Assembly (NCBI GenBank): GCA_947068385.1
Contig: CAMTBF010000263.1
Span: 1-5,637, forward strand
Length of the DNA stretch: 5,637 nucleotides
From: an uncultured Lachnospiraceae bacterium
Lineage (GTDB): Bacteria; Bacillota; Clostridia; Lachnospirales; Lachnospiraceae
Direction: 5' to 3'
Of this stretch, positions 1 to 4,712 are shown in pieces (positions within the stretch are counted from its first letter, which is position 1; every line of letters starts with the position of its first letter). The notes under the pieces were generated by a model that saw only the letters and a list, made by a program, of their open reading frames with translations, made no database searches and was not told where the DNA came from. The position numbers were made by a program, and so were the translations under genes.

Positions 1-72
1 AGGGTGGCTATGTGTGTTAGGTTTTAAACCACTATTTCAGGTATTAGGTTTTCCCAGGTTTTACAAGATGCA

Positions 73-102
73 TTGAAAGCACAGCTGCATTTAGGGTAAA
101 CT
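73..102 (+). promoter_or_regulatory. Possible promoter of the sulfur-transfer operon
   Basis: A -35-like TTGAAA (73-78) is followed after 18 bases by a -10-like TAAACT (97-102). The -35 is a good match to the sigma-A consensus, the -10 is only fair, and the spacing is one base longer than ideal. It is the best promoter candidate I find ahead of the thioredoxin gene and would give an untranslated leader of about 80 bases. No gene is visible in the preceding bases, which are AT-rich and carry three AGGTTTT direct repeats (19-25, 46-52, 56-62) of unknown meaning. Confidence 0.35.
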
Positions 103-110
103 TTGCCTTT

Positions 111-129
111 TATGTGACATCATCACAGA
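111..129. promoter_or_regulatory. Candidate Crp/Fnr-type operator in the operon leader
   Basis: TGTGA (113-117) and TCACA (123-127) form a perfect inverted repeat of 5+5 bp around CATCA. Flanking bases extend it imperfectly. The half-sites match the classical Crp half-site, and a Crp/Fnr-family gene lies at the far end of this operon. The spacer is 5 bases, whereas Crp sites normally have 6 and Fnr sites 4 (with TTGAT half-sites), so the geometry is not canonical. If the promoter at 73-102 is real, the site sits just downstream of the start of transcription, which would suit repression. This assignment is an inference. Confidence 0.35.
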
Positions 130-144
130 AGAACAAAGAAATCC

Positions 145-154
145 ATGATATCAT
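145..154. repeat. 10-bp perfect palindrome in the leader
   Basis: ATGATATCAT is its own reverse complement and lies between the Crp-like repeat and the ribosome site of the thioredoxin gene. It could be part of an operator or be chance. Nothing else supports a function. Confidence 0.3.
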
Positions 155-188
155 AGAGCCACAAAAGAAAACAAAGGAGGACGATAAA

Positions 189-494
189 ATGTCTGCTGTC
201 AATATCAACAAGAACAATTTCCGGAGCGAAGTCATGGATTCCGATAAGCCTGTGCTGCTGGATTTCTGGGCACCCTGGTGCGGGCCCTGCCGTATGGTGG
301 TCCCCATCGTGGAGGAGATCGCCAGGGAGCGCTCCGACATCAAGGTGGGCAAAGTCAACGTGGACGAGGAGCCGGAGCTTGCAGGGCAGTTCCGCGTCAT
401 GAGCATCCCCACTTTGGTGGTGATGAAAGATGGGAAAGTAGTCAACCAGGCCATGGGGGCGAGACCTAAGAGCGCCATCCTGGGGATGCTGTAA
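189..494 (+). CDS. trxA: Thioredoxin
   Basis: A small cytoplasmic dithiol-disulfide oxidoreductase of 101 residues. It has the classical WCGPC active site at residues 30-34, preceded by the DFWAPW strand. The buried Asp25, the cis-proline in SIPT (Pro74) and the C-terminal KDGKVV hairpin with a glycine at 90 are all typical. It is slightly short for the family (about 104-110 residues), with the final helix ending soon after GARPKSAILGML. The ATG at 189 is chosen because AAAGGAGG (173-180) lies 8 bases upstream. The frame stays open to a GTG at 114, but nothing resembles a ribosome site there and the extra 25 residues are not thioredoxin-like. As first gene of an operon with two rhodanese-containing proteins, it may reduce persulfides or disulfides formed by them, which is an inference. 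No thioredoxin reductase gene is in the window. The family call is firm. The symbol is generic, since such genomes often carry several thioredoxins. Confidence 0.95.
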   Translation: MSAVNINKNNFRSEVMDSDKPVLLDFWAPWCGPCRMVVPIVEEIARERSDIKVGKVNVDEEPELAGQFRVMSIPTLVVMKDGKVVNQAMGARPKSAILGML

Positions 495-506
495 GGAGGT
501 GGCCAT

Positions 507-824
507 ATGGGATTCTTTGACCTGTTCCGTCAGCCGGACATCAACCAGGGCGTGGAGGAGTACCGGGCCGTCCCCCAGGCGATCCTGCTGGACGTCCGCA
601 CCCCCGAAGAGTATGGGGGAGGGCATGTTCCCGGAAGCAGGAACCTGCCGCTGCAGCAGATTGAAAAAATCACGTCCATTGCGGAGAAGAAAGAGACGCC
701 CCTGTTCGTCTACTGCCAGTCCGGGGCCAGAAGCCGCCAGGCAGTAAGCCTGCTGCAGCGCATGGGATATGAAAACGTGAACAACATCGGCGGCATGGCC
801 GCGTATCGGGGAAAGGTGGAATGA
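507..824 (+). CDS. Single-domain rhodanese (sulfurtransferase)
   Basis: A 105-residue protein made of one rhodanese-like domain. LLDVRTPEEYGGGHVPGSRNLPL (residues 27-49) is the CDC25/rhodanese substrate-entry segment. The active-site loop is CQSGAR, with catalytic Cys70 expected to carry the persulfide. The ending NIGGMAAYRG (93-102) is the usual last strand and helix. It has no signal peptide, so it should be cytoplasmic, resembling GlpE or PspE without an export signal. It moves sulfane sulfur between a donor (thiosulfate, polysulfide or a low-molecular-weight persulfide) and a thiol acceptor. The donor cannot be read from the sequence. The start is set by AAGGAGG (493-499), which overlaps the stop codon of the thioredoxin gene, so the two genes are probably translationally linked. 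The next gene starts one base after its stop. Its active loop is nearly the same as in the rhodanese domain of the neighbouring flavoenzyme (CQSGLR), so the two may be partly redundant or pass sulfur in relay. Confidence 0.93.
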   Translation: MGFFDLFRQPDINQGVEEYRAVPQAILLDVRTPEEYGGGHVPGSRNLPLQQIEKITSIAEKKETPLFVYCQSGARSRQAVSLLQRMGYENVNNIGGMAAYRGKVE

Positions 825-825
825 C

Positions 826-2517
826 ATGAAAGTGGTGATCGTAGGCGGCGTGGCGGGAGGCGCCACAGCCGCGGCAAGAATCAGGAGATTGGACGAGACG
901 GCGGAGATCGTCGTATTTGAGCGGTCGGGATATGTTTCCTATGCCAACTGCGGCCTGCCCTACTATATCGGCGGCGTGATCGCGGATCCGGAAGAGCTGA
1001 CCCTCCAGACCCCGGAGAGCTTCTATTCCCGCTTCCGGGTGGCCATGAAAGTCCGCCATGAGGTCACGGCAATCCATCCGGAACGCAAGACCGTCTCCGT
1101 GAAGAACCTGGAGACAGGGGAGGAATTTGAGGAGGGCTACGACAAGCTGATCCTCTCCCCCGGCGCAAGGCCCACCCAGCCCAGGCTTCCCGGCACAGGC
1201 ATAAGCAAGCTGTTCACCCTGCGCACCGTGGAGGACACCCTGCGCATCAAAGAGCACATAGACAGGCACCATCCGAAATCCGCCATACTGGCAGGCGGCG
1301 GCTTCATCGGGCTGGAGCTGGCGGAGAACCTGCGGGAGCTGGGCATGGAAGTGGCCATCGTCCAGCGCCCGAAGCAGCTGATGAACCCCTTTGACGCGGA
1401 CATGGCCGCCATGATCCACGGCGAGATGCGCAGGCATGGCGTCAGGCTGGTGCTGGGGCAGACCGTGGAGGGCTTTGCGGAAAAGGACGGCGGCGTGGAC
1501 GTGCTGTTAAAAGACAATGCCCCGCTCCATGCCGATATGGTGGTGCTTGCCATCGGCGTCACGCCGGACACGACTCTGGCAAGGGAGGCCGGACTGGAGC
1601 TGGGGATAAAAGACAGCATCGTGGTCAATGACCGGATGGAGACCTCTGCCCCCGACATATACGCTGCGGGCGATGCGGTTCAGGTAAAGCACTCCGTCTC
1701 CGGCCAGGACGTGCTGCTCTCCCTGGCCGGGCCTGCCAACAAACAGGGCCGGATCATCGCGGACAACATCTGCGGCGGGGACAGCCGGTACGCGGGCAGC
1801 CAGGGCAGCTCCGTGATCAAGGTGTTCGACATGACAGCCGCCGTCACCGGCATCAACGAGGCCCATGGGCGGAAAGCCGGGCTGGACGTGGACACGGTCA
1901 TCCTCTCTCCCATGAGCCATGCGGGCTACTATCCGGGCGGCAGGGTCATGACCATGAAAGTGGTATTCGAGAAAGGGACATACCGGCTGCTGGGCGCCCA
2001 GATTGTAGGCTATGAGGGCGTGGACAAGCGGATCGACGTCCTGGCCACCGCCATCCACGCAGGGTTGAAAGCCACTGAGCTGAAAGATTTGGACCTGGCC
2101 TATGCGCCGCCCTATTCCTCTGCCAAAGACCCCGTGAACATGGCAGGCTTCATGATCGACAACATCGCGGGCGGCATATTGAAGCAGTGGCATCTGGAGG
2201 ATGTGGACGCGCTGCCCAGGGACGGCAGCGTCACGCTGCTGGATGCCAGGACGGCAGGAGAATATGCCCGGGGGCACATCCAGGGATTTCGCAACATTCC
2301 CGTTGACGAGCTGCGGGAGCGCCTTGCCGAACTGGAAAAGGGCAAGCCCGTCTACGTCATCTGCCAGAGCGGGCTGCGCAGCTACATTGCCTGCCGCATC
2401 CTGGAGGGGCAGGGATTCCAGGCCTATAACTTCTCCGGCGGATTCCGCTTTTACGATGCGGTGATAAACGACCGCCGCCTGGTGGAAAGCGCGGCCCCCT
2501 GCGGCATGGACAGATAG
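826..2517 (+). CDS. cdr: CoA-disulfide reductase-like flavoenzyme fused to a rhodanese domain
   Basis: A 563-residue pyridine nucleotide-disulfide oxidoreductase of the CoADR-RHD type. An N-terminal FAD site (VIVGGVAGGATAA, residues 4-17) is followed by the single redox cysteine Cys42 in SYANCGLPYYIGG, the hallmark of CoA-disulfide reductases. The NAD(P)H site is GGGFIGLE (157-164), and APDIYAAGDA (274-284) is the second FAD contact. A dimerisation domain covers about 325-445, with tyrosines at 368/369 and 426/430 in the places where the family has its catalytic Tyr pair. A rhodanese domain follows (about 455-555), with DARTAGEYARGHI and catalytic Cys513 in CQSGLRS. Known relatives reduce CoA disulfide, CoA persulfide or polysulfide with NAD(P)H (Bacillus anthracis CoADR-RHD, Shewanella Npsr). 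The rhodanese domain suggests persulfide or polysulfide reduction here, but specificity is an inference. The ATG at 826 has AAAGGTGG 6 bases upstream and follows the preceding stop by one base. The gene is complete and ends at a terminator. The symbol is a family-level guess. Confidence 0.92.
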   Translation: MKVVIVGGVAGGATAAARIRRLDETAEIVVFERSGYVSYANCGLPYYIGGVIADPEELTLQTPESFYSRFRVAMKVRHEVTAIHPERKTVSVKNLETGEEFEEGYDKLILSPGARPTQPRLPGTGISKLFTLRTVEDTLRIKEHIDRHHPKSAILAGGGFIGLELAENLRELGMEVAIVQRPKQLMNPFDADMAAMIHGEMRRHGVRLVLGQTVEGFAEKDGGVDVLLKDNAPLHADMVVLAIGVTPDTTLAREAGLELGIKDSIVVNDRMETSAPDIYAAGDAVQVKHSVSGQDVLLSLAGPANKQGRIIADNICGGDSRYAGSQGSSVIKVFDMTAAVTGINEAHGRKAGLDVDTVILSPMSHAGYYPGGRVMTMKVVFEKGTYRLLGAQIVGYEGVDKRIDVLATAIHAGLKATELKDLDLAYAPPYSSAKDPVNMAGFMIDNIAGGILKQWHLEDVDALPRDGSVTLLDARTAGEYARGHIQGFRNIPVDELRERLAELEKGKPVYVICQSGLRSYIACRILEGQGFQAYNFSGGFRFYDAVINDRRLVESAAPCGMDR

Positions 2518-2529
2518 GGACGATGACAA

Positions 2530-2588
2530 GGCAGTGGGGAAATGCCTGTACTGCTGCAAGCGGGCAGGATTTCCCCACAGCCTCTTTT
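2530..2588 (+). terminator. Intrinsic terminator of the sulfur operon
   Basis: GTGGGGAAAT (2534-2543) pairs perfectly with ATTTCCCCAC (2569-2578). The stem continues inward with CCTG/CAGG after a one-base bulge, and outward with GGC/GCC across an A-A mismatch. The loop is 16 bases, and TCTTTT (2583-2588) follows. It lies 12 bases after the flavoenzyme stop and in front of a convergent gene. In the reverse direction the stem is followed by only TTGTCATC, so it may end - strand transcription less well. Confidence 0.85.
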
Positions 2589-2621
2589 GCCGCTGCCAAA
2601 AGGCGGACGGTACCCCAAGGC

Positions 2622-3284
2622 CTATGGCTGGTTTCCTAATTCTTCCAGCCTGTCTGCATCCGTGATCTCAATGACGCCCCGGCTCAGGCTGACCATCCCC
2701 TCATTTTGAAAATAGCGCAGCATCCGGGTGATGACCTCCCGGTGGGAGCCCAGATGGTTGGCGATGGTCTCGTGGGTGATCTTCAGCGTAATGCTTCCCT
2801 CGATGGAGGCCTCCTCCAGGAGGAACGATGCCACGCGCCGGTCCAGGCTTTTCCACATGACCTGCTCCATCAGCCACATGACATCCGAAAACCGGGAGGC
2901 CATCAGCTCATTGGTGTAATTTGCCGCCGGTGCGGATTCTTCCAGGATGCCCTTGTAGACCTCGGTGGGCACCACCCAAAATTCCGTGTCCTTTTCCGCC
3001 GCGATCGTCACGTCGAACTGGATGGAGCGCAGCATGCAGGAGGCCGAGAACAGGCACATATCCAGCTCGAACAGGCGGTAGAGCGTGATCTCGCGGCCCT
3101 CCTCCGAGAGGATGTAGACCCGAAGCTGCCCGGATTTCACCAAAAGCAGGCCGGTGCAATCCATGCTTCCGCTGTGGATGACGGCTCCCTTTGTGACCCG
3201 GTGGCTTACCAGGCTGCCCAGGATGCGGGCCTGCTGGCCTTTCTTTAATTTATCCCATATGGGAAAACAGCTCTGAAATTCCAT
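2622..3284 (-). CDS. Crp/Fnr-family transcriptional regulator
   Basis: A 220-residue DNA-binding regulator. Residues 1-125 form a cyclic-nucleotide-binding-like beta-roll (GAVIHSGSMDCTGLLLVKSGQLRVY, then a second beta section to about 110). A long dimerisation helix spans about 122-155, and a Crp-type winged helix-turn-helix spans 160-215. The recognition region is HETIANHLGSHREVITRMLRYFQNEGM (171-197), which matches the Fnr/Crp pattern. The N-terminal four-cysteine cluster of Fnr is absent, and no cAMP phosphate-binding Arg-Ser/Thr motif is evident. Cysteines are at 6, 43, 77 and 83; the last two lie in DMCLFSASCM, where the effector loop would be. This leaves a thiol-based or unknown ligand possible. 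The start is supported by GAAAGGGGG 5 bases upstream on the - strand. It converges on the sulfur operon and diverges from padR. Control of the sulfur operon is an inference from position and the Crp-like site at 111-129. Confidence 0.92.
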   Translation of the reverse strand: MEFQSCFPIWDKLKKGQQARILGSLVSHRVTKGAVIHSGSMDCTGLLLVKSGQLRVYILSEEGREITLYRLFELDMCLFSASCMLRSIQFDVTIAAEKDTEFWVVPTEVYKGILEESAPAANYTNELMASRFSDVMWLMEQVMWKSLDRRVASFLLEEASIEGSITLKITHETIANHLGSHREVITRMLRYFQNEGMVSLSRGVIEITDADRLEELGNQP

Positions 3285-3316
3285 GTTATCCCCCTTTCGC
3301 TGACACCTCTATCCTC

Positions 3317-3344
3317 ATTGTAGCACAGATGCGGAGAAAGTCCA
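3317..3344 (-). promoter_or_regulatory. Probable promoter of the Crp/Fnr gene
   Basis: Reading the - strand, TGGACT (3344-3339) is followed after 16 bases by TACAAT (3322-3317). A TGC directly before it makes an extended -10 element. Only about 30 bases separate the -10 from the ATG, giving a short leader that holds the GAAAGGGGG ribosome site. The -10 is convincing and the -35 only partial. I see no Crp-like inverted repeat here, so autoregulation is not apparent. Confidence 0.55.
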
Positions 3345-3368
3345 CCCAATCTGATACCGGGAATAGGT

Positions 3369-3389
3369 TTCAAAGAAATATACTTTGAA
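3369..3389. repeat. Upstream inverted repeat in the padR promoter region
   Basis: TTCAAAG (3369-3375) and CTTTGAA (3383-3389) are perfect inverted 7-bp arms with a 7-base spacer. The second arm is also part of a direct repeat. AAATATACTTTGA (3376-3388) recurs with one change as AAATATACCTTGA (3393-3405), 17 bases further on, next to the padR promoter. Two related elements about one and a half helical turns apart could be a second, weaker regulator site. Confidence 0.4.
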
Positions 3390-3393
3390 GAAA

Positions 3394-3420
3394 AATATAC
3401 CTTGACAGACGAGGTATATT
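3394..3420. promoter_or_regulatory. Candidate PadR operator overlapping the promoter
   Basis: AATATACCT (3394-3402) and AGGTATATT (3412-3420) are perfect inverted 9-bp arms with a 9-base spacer. The pair covers the -35 element and most of the spacer of the padR promoter, so a bound dimer would block RNA polymerase. PadR repressors commonly bind such AT-rich inverted repeats in their own promoters. Assigning this one to the adjacent PadR is an inference from position. Confidence 0.65.
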
Positions 3421-3430
3421 GCAGTATAGT
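3402..3430 (+). promoter_or_regulatory. Strong sigma-A-type promoter of padR
   Basis: A perfect -35 TTGACA (3402-3407) is followed after exactly 17 bases by TATAGT (3425-3430), one mismatch from TATAAT. Transcription should start near 3437, just ahead of the ribosome site. A near-consensus promoter covered by an inverted repeat is the usual layout of a repressed gene. Confidence 0.85.
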
Positions 3431-3440
3431 GTAACCAGAA

Positions 3441-3445
3441 AGGAG
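3441..3445 (+). promoter_or_regulatory. Ribosome binding site that fixes the padR start
   Basis: AGGAG (3441-3445) lies 6 bases before the ATG at 3452. An in-frame ATG at 3446 directly touches this site and is too close. A TTG at 3419 lies inside the promoter, upstream of the predicted transcript start. Only 3452 fits. Confidence 0.85.
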
Positions 3446-3451
3446 ATGCCT

Positions 3452-3775
3452 ATGTCAATTACGTCCGATATTCTACGAGGGCACACGGAGGCCATCATCT
3501 TGTCCCATCTGCTGGAGCAGGACAGCTACGGCTACCAGATCAACAAGGACATCATGAAGAAGACCGACAACCGGTGCGAGCTGAAGGAGGCCACTCTGTA
3601 CTCCGCGTTCCGGCGGCTGGAGCAGGCGGGCTACATACGCACCTACTGGGGAGACGAGACGGTGGGGGCCAGGCGCCGCTATTATTCCATCACACAGGAG
3701 GGCCGTGAGGCTTACCAAAACTACAAGCGGGACTGGGAGGAGGCCAAGGCGACCATAGACCAGCTGCTGAAATGA
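3452..3775 (+). CDS. PadR-family transcriptional regulator
   Basis: A 107-residue regulator consisting of a PadR winged helix-turn-helix (about residues 8-84) and a single short C-terminal helix (85-107). It therefore belongs to the short PadR subfamily, which dimerises through that last helix. Diagnostic stretches are SDILRGHTEAIILSHLLE (5-22), SYGYQINKDI (25-34), LKEATLYSAFRRLEQAGYI (44-62, the recognition helix region) and the wing RRRYYSIT (74-81). Members usually repress their own operon and are released by a small molecule or an antimicrobial; no ligand can be deduced here. The gene follows a near-consensus promoter overlapped by a 9+9 bp inverted repeat, which fits autorepression. Next comes a HAAS-domain membrane protein, the standard partner of this PadR subfamily, then a DUF4097 protein. 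Family assignment is firm; the target and signal are inferred or unknown. Confidence 0.95.
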   Translation: MSITSDILRGHTEAIILSHLLEQDSYGYQINKDIMKKTDNRCELKEATLYSAFRRLEQAGYIRTYWGDETVGARRRYYSITQEGREAYQNYKRDWEEAKATIDQLLK

Positions 3776-3808
3776 GCGCGGCCCGCCCGCCGGAATGAAA
3801 TGAGAGAA

Positions 3809-3831
3809 GACCGGGAAAAAGGAACCCGGTC
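3809..3831 (+). other. Hairpin between padR and the HAAS gene
   Basis: GACCGGG (3809-3815) and CCCGGTC (3825-3831) pair perfectly around a 9-base purine loop. There is no T-tract after it. The ribosome site GGAAAGGAAAG of the next gene begins immediately. It is therefore unlikely to be a terminator. It could affect translation or mRNA stability in the 70-base gap and set different levels of PadR and the membrane protein. Confidence 0.55.
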
Positions 3832-3845
3832 GGAAAGGAAAGAGC

Positions 3846-4520
3846 ATGAACGAGAAAATCAGAAAGCATATCAATGAGCTGTTCAGGGAGGCCCCCAGGA
3901 CCAGGAGGGCCGTGGAGCTGAAGGAGGAGATGGCGCAGAACACCATAGAGAAGTACGAAGACCTGATCGCCGAGGGCTATCAGGAGGAGGACGCGTTCCG
4001 GATCGTCATCGATTCCATCGGGGACGTGACGGAGCTGTTCGAGGATCTGAAGGACAGGAGCCTGTTCCTGCTGCCGGAGGAGCAGCGCAGGAAAAAGGCC
4101 ATGCTGACGGCGGCCGCCGTGGGCATCTACATCTTTGCGTTCGTCGTCCTGATCGTCTGCCTGGTGGTCACCGACATTTATTTCAGCGGGTCGGAGCTTG
4201 GGCTTCTGGGCTTTGCCCTGGCCATGCTGCTCTGCATCCCGCCCACCTGCATGCTGGTCTACGCCGCCAACATGTACCCCGCCCACAACAAGAAGGAGGA
4301 GAACCTGGTGGAGCTTTACAAGGAGGCAGCCGTCACCGGCAGCAGGGAAAAGGCCATCAGGAGGTCCGTCAGCATGATCATCTGGCTGGTGACGCTGCTG
4401 CTCTACTTCGCCATCAGCATGAAGACCCAGCGCTGGGAGGTGACATGGCTGACGTTCCTGGTGGGGGCCTGTGCCCAGATGATTGAGGTGCTGGTCTTCA
4501 ACCTGAAGCATAGCGGCTGA
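3846..4520 (+). CDS. HAAS/DUF1700-domain integral membrane protein
   Basis: A 224-residue protein of unknown biochemical function. Residues 1-70 form a charged helical HAAS (DUF1700, permease-prefix-like) domain. They contain FREAPRTRRAVELKEEMAQNTIEKYEDLIAEGYQEEDA and a conserved-looking SIGDVTEL (57-64). A basic stretch QRRKK (80-84) precedes four predicted membrane helices at about 86-109, 117-141, 174-192 and 199-220. With an even number of helices, both ends should be cytoplasmic, which would place the HAAS domain where it can meet the PadR regulator. HAAS proteins are typically encoded next to PadR genes and are thought to take part in signalling or membrane-stress responses, but the mechanism is not established. 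The start is supported by the purine-rich site AAAGGAAAG just upstream. It is probably co-transcribed with padR from the promoter at 3402-3430. A terminator-like hairpin follows 12 bases after the stop. Confidence 0.82.
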   Translation: MNEKIRKHINELFREAPRTRRAVELKEEMAQNTIEKYEDLIAEGYQEEDAFRIVIDSIGDVTELFEDLKDRSLFLLPEEQRRKKAMLTAAAVGIYIFAFVVLIVCLVVTDIYFSGSELGLLGFALAMLLCIPPTCMLVYAANMYPAHNKKEENLVELYKEAAVTGSREKAIRRSVSMIIWLVTLLLYFAISMKTQRWEVTWLTFLVGACAQMIEVLVFNLKHSG

Positions 4521-4532
4521 GGAGCGGGAAGG

Positions 4533-4575
4533 GCCTGCTTGTGGGTCAATGAACCTACTGGGCAGGCTTTTGATT
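4533..4575 (+). terminator. Probable intrinsic terminator or attenuator after the HAAS gene
   Basis: GCCTGC (4533-4538) pairs with GCAGGC (4562-4567). Inside it, GTGGGT (4541-4546) pairs with ACCTAC (4553-4558, one G-T pair) around a 6-base loop, with a small internal bulge. TTTTGATT follows at once. It would end, or partly end, transcription before the DUF4097 gene. Read-through would let the promoter at 3402-3430 still feed that gene at a lower level. Confidence 0.65.
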
Positions 4576-4712
4576 CCTGCCGTGCATCCCCCCTGTTCTG
4601 TAGCAGAAATGTTGGCTGGTACAGGGATAATGGCAAAAGCAGGGCTGCCTTGTCCACGGGCATCCGCTATAAGTGCGGAGAGCTGCGGCGAAAGGCGGAG
4701 GAATTGAGAGGA
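4576..4712 (+). other. Intergenic stretch before the DUF4097 gene; no clear promoter
   Basis: I find no gene here. Two weak -10-like boxes are visible, GATAAT (4626-4631) and TATAAG (4668-4673), but neither has a good -35 at the right distance. CCCTGT (4591-4596) and ACAGGG (4621-4626) form an inverted repeat, with TTCTG/CAGAA (4596-4600/4604-4608) nested within it. TCCGC/GCGGA (4663-4667/4675-4679) also flank the TATAAG box. Whether the downstream gene has its own promoter cannot be settled from the sequence. Confidence 0.35.

Noticed and set aside
114..188. Longer thioredoxin starting at the GTG at 114
   Set aside because: No ribosome site precedes it, the added 25 residues are lysine-rich and unlike any thioredoxin, and a consensus AAAGGAGG stands 8 bases before the ATG at 189.
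670..1437. Long - strand open frame opposite the flavoenzyme gene
   Set aside because: It lies inside an unmistakable + strand oxidoreductase, has no recognisable domain, and is the expected result of GC-rich codon use.
1507..2559. 350-residue - strand open frame opposite the flavoenzyme gene
   Set aside because: It is antisense to conserved motifs of the real gene and crosses its terminator. Its His- and Gly-rich composition is typical of a shadow frame.
2584..2605. CTTTTG/CAAAAG inverted repeat as a separate terminator for the Crp/Fnr gene
   Set aside because: The stem is only 6 bp and A/T-rich, without a T-tract on the - strand. The neighbouring 14-bp hairpin is a better shared structure.
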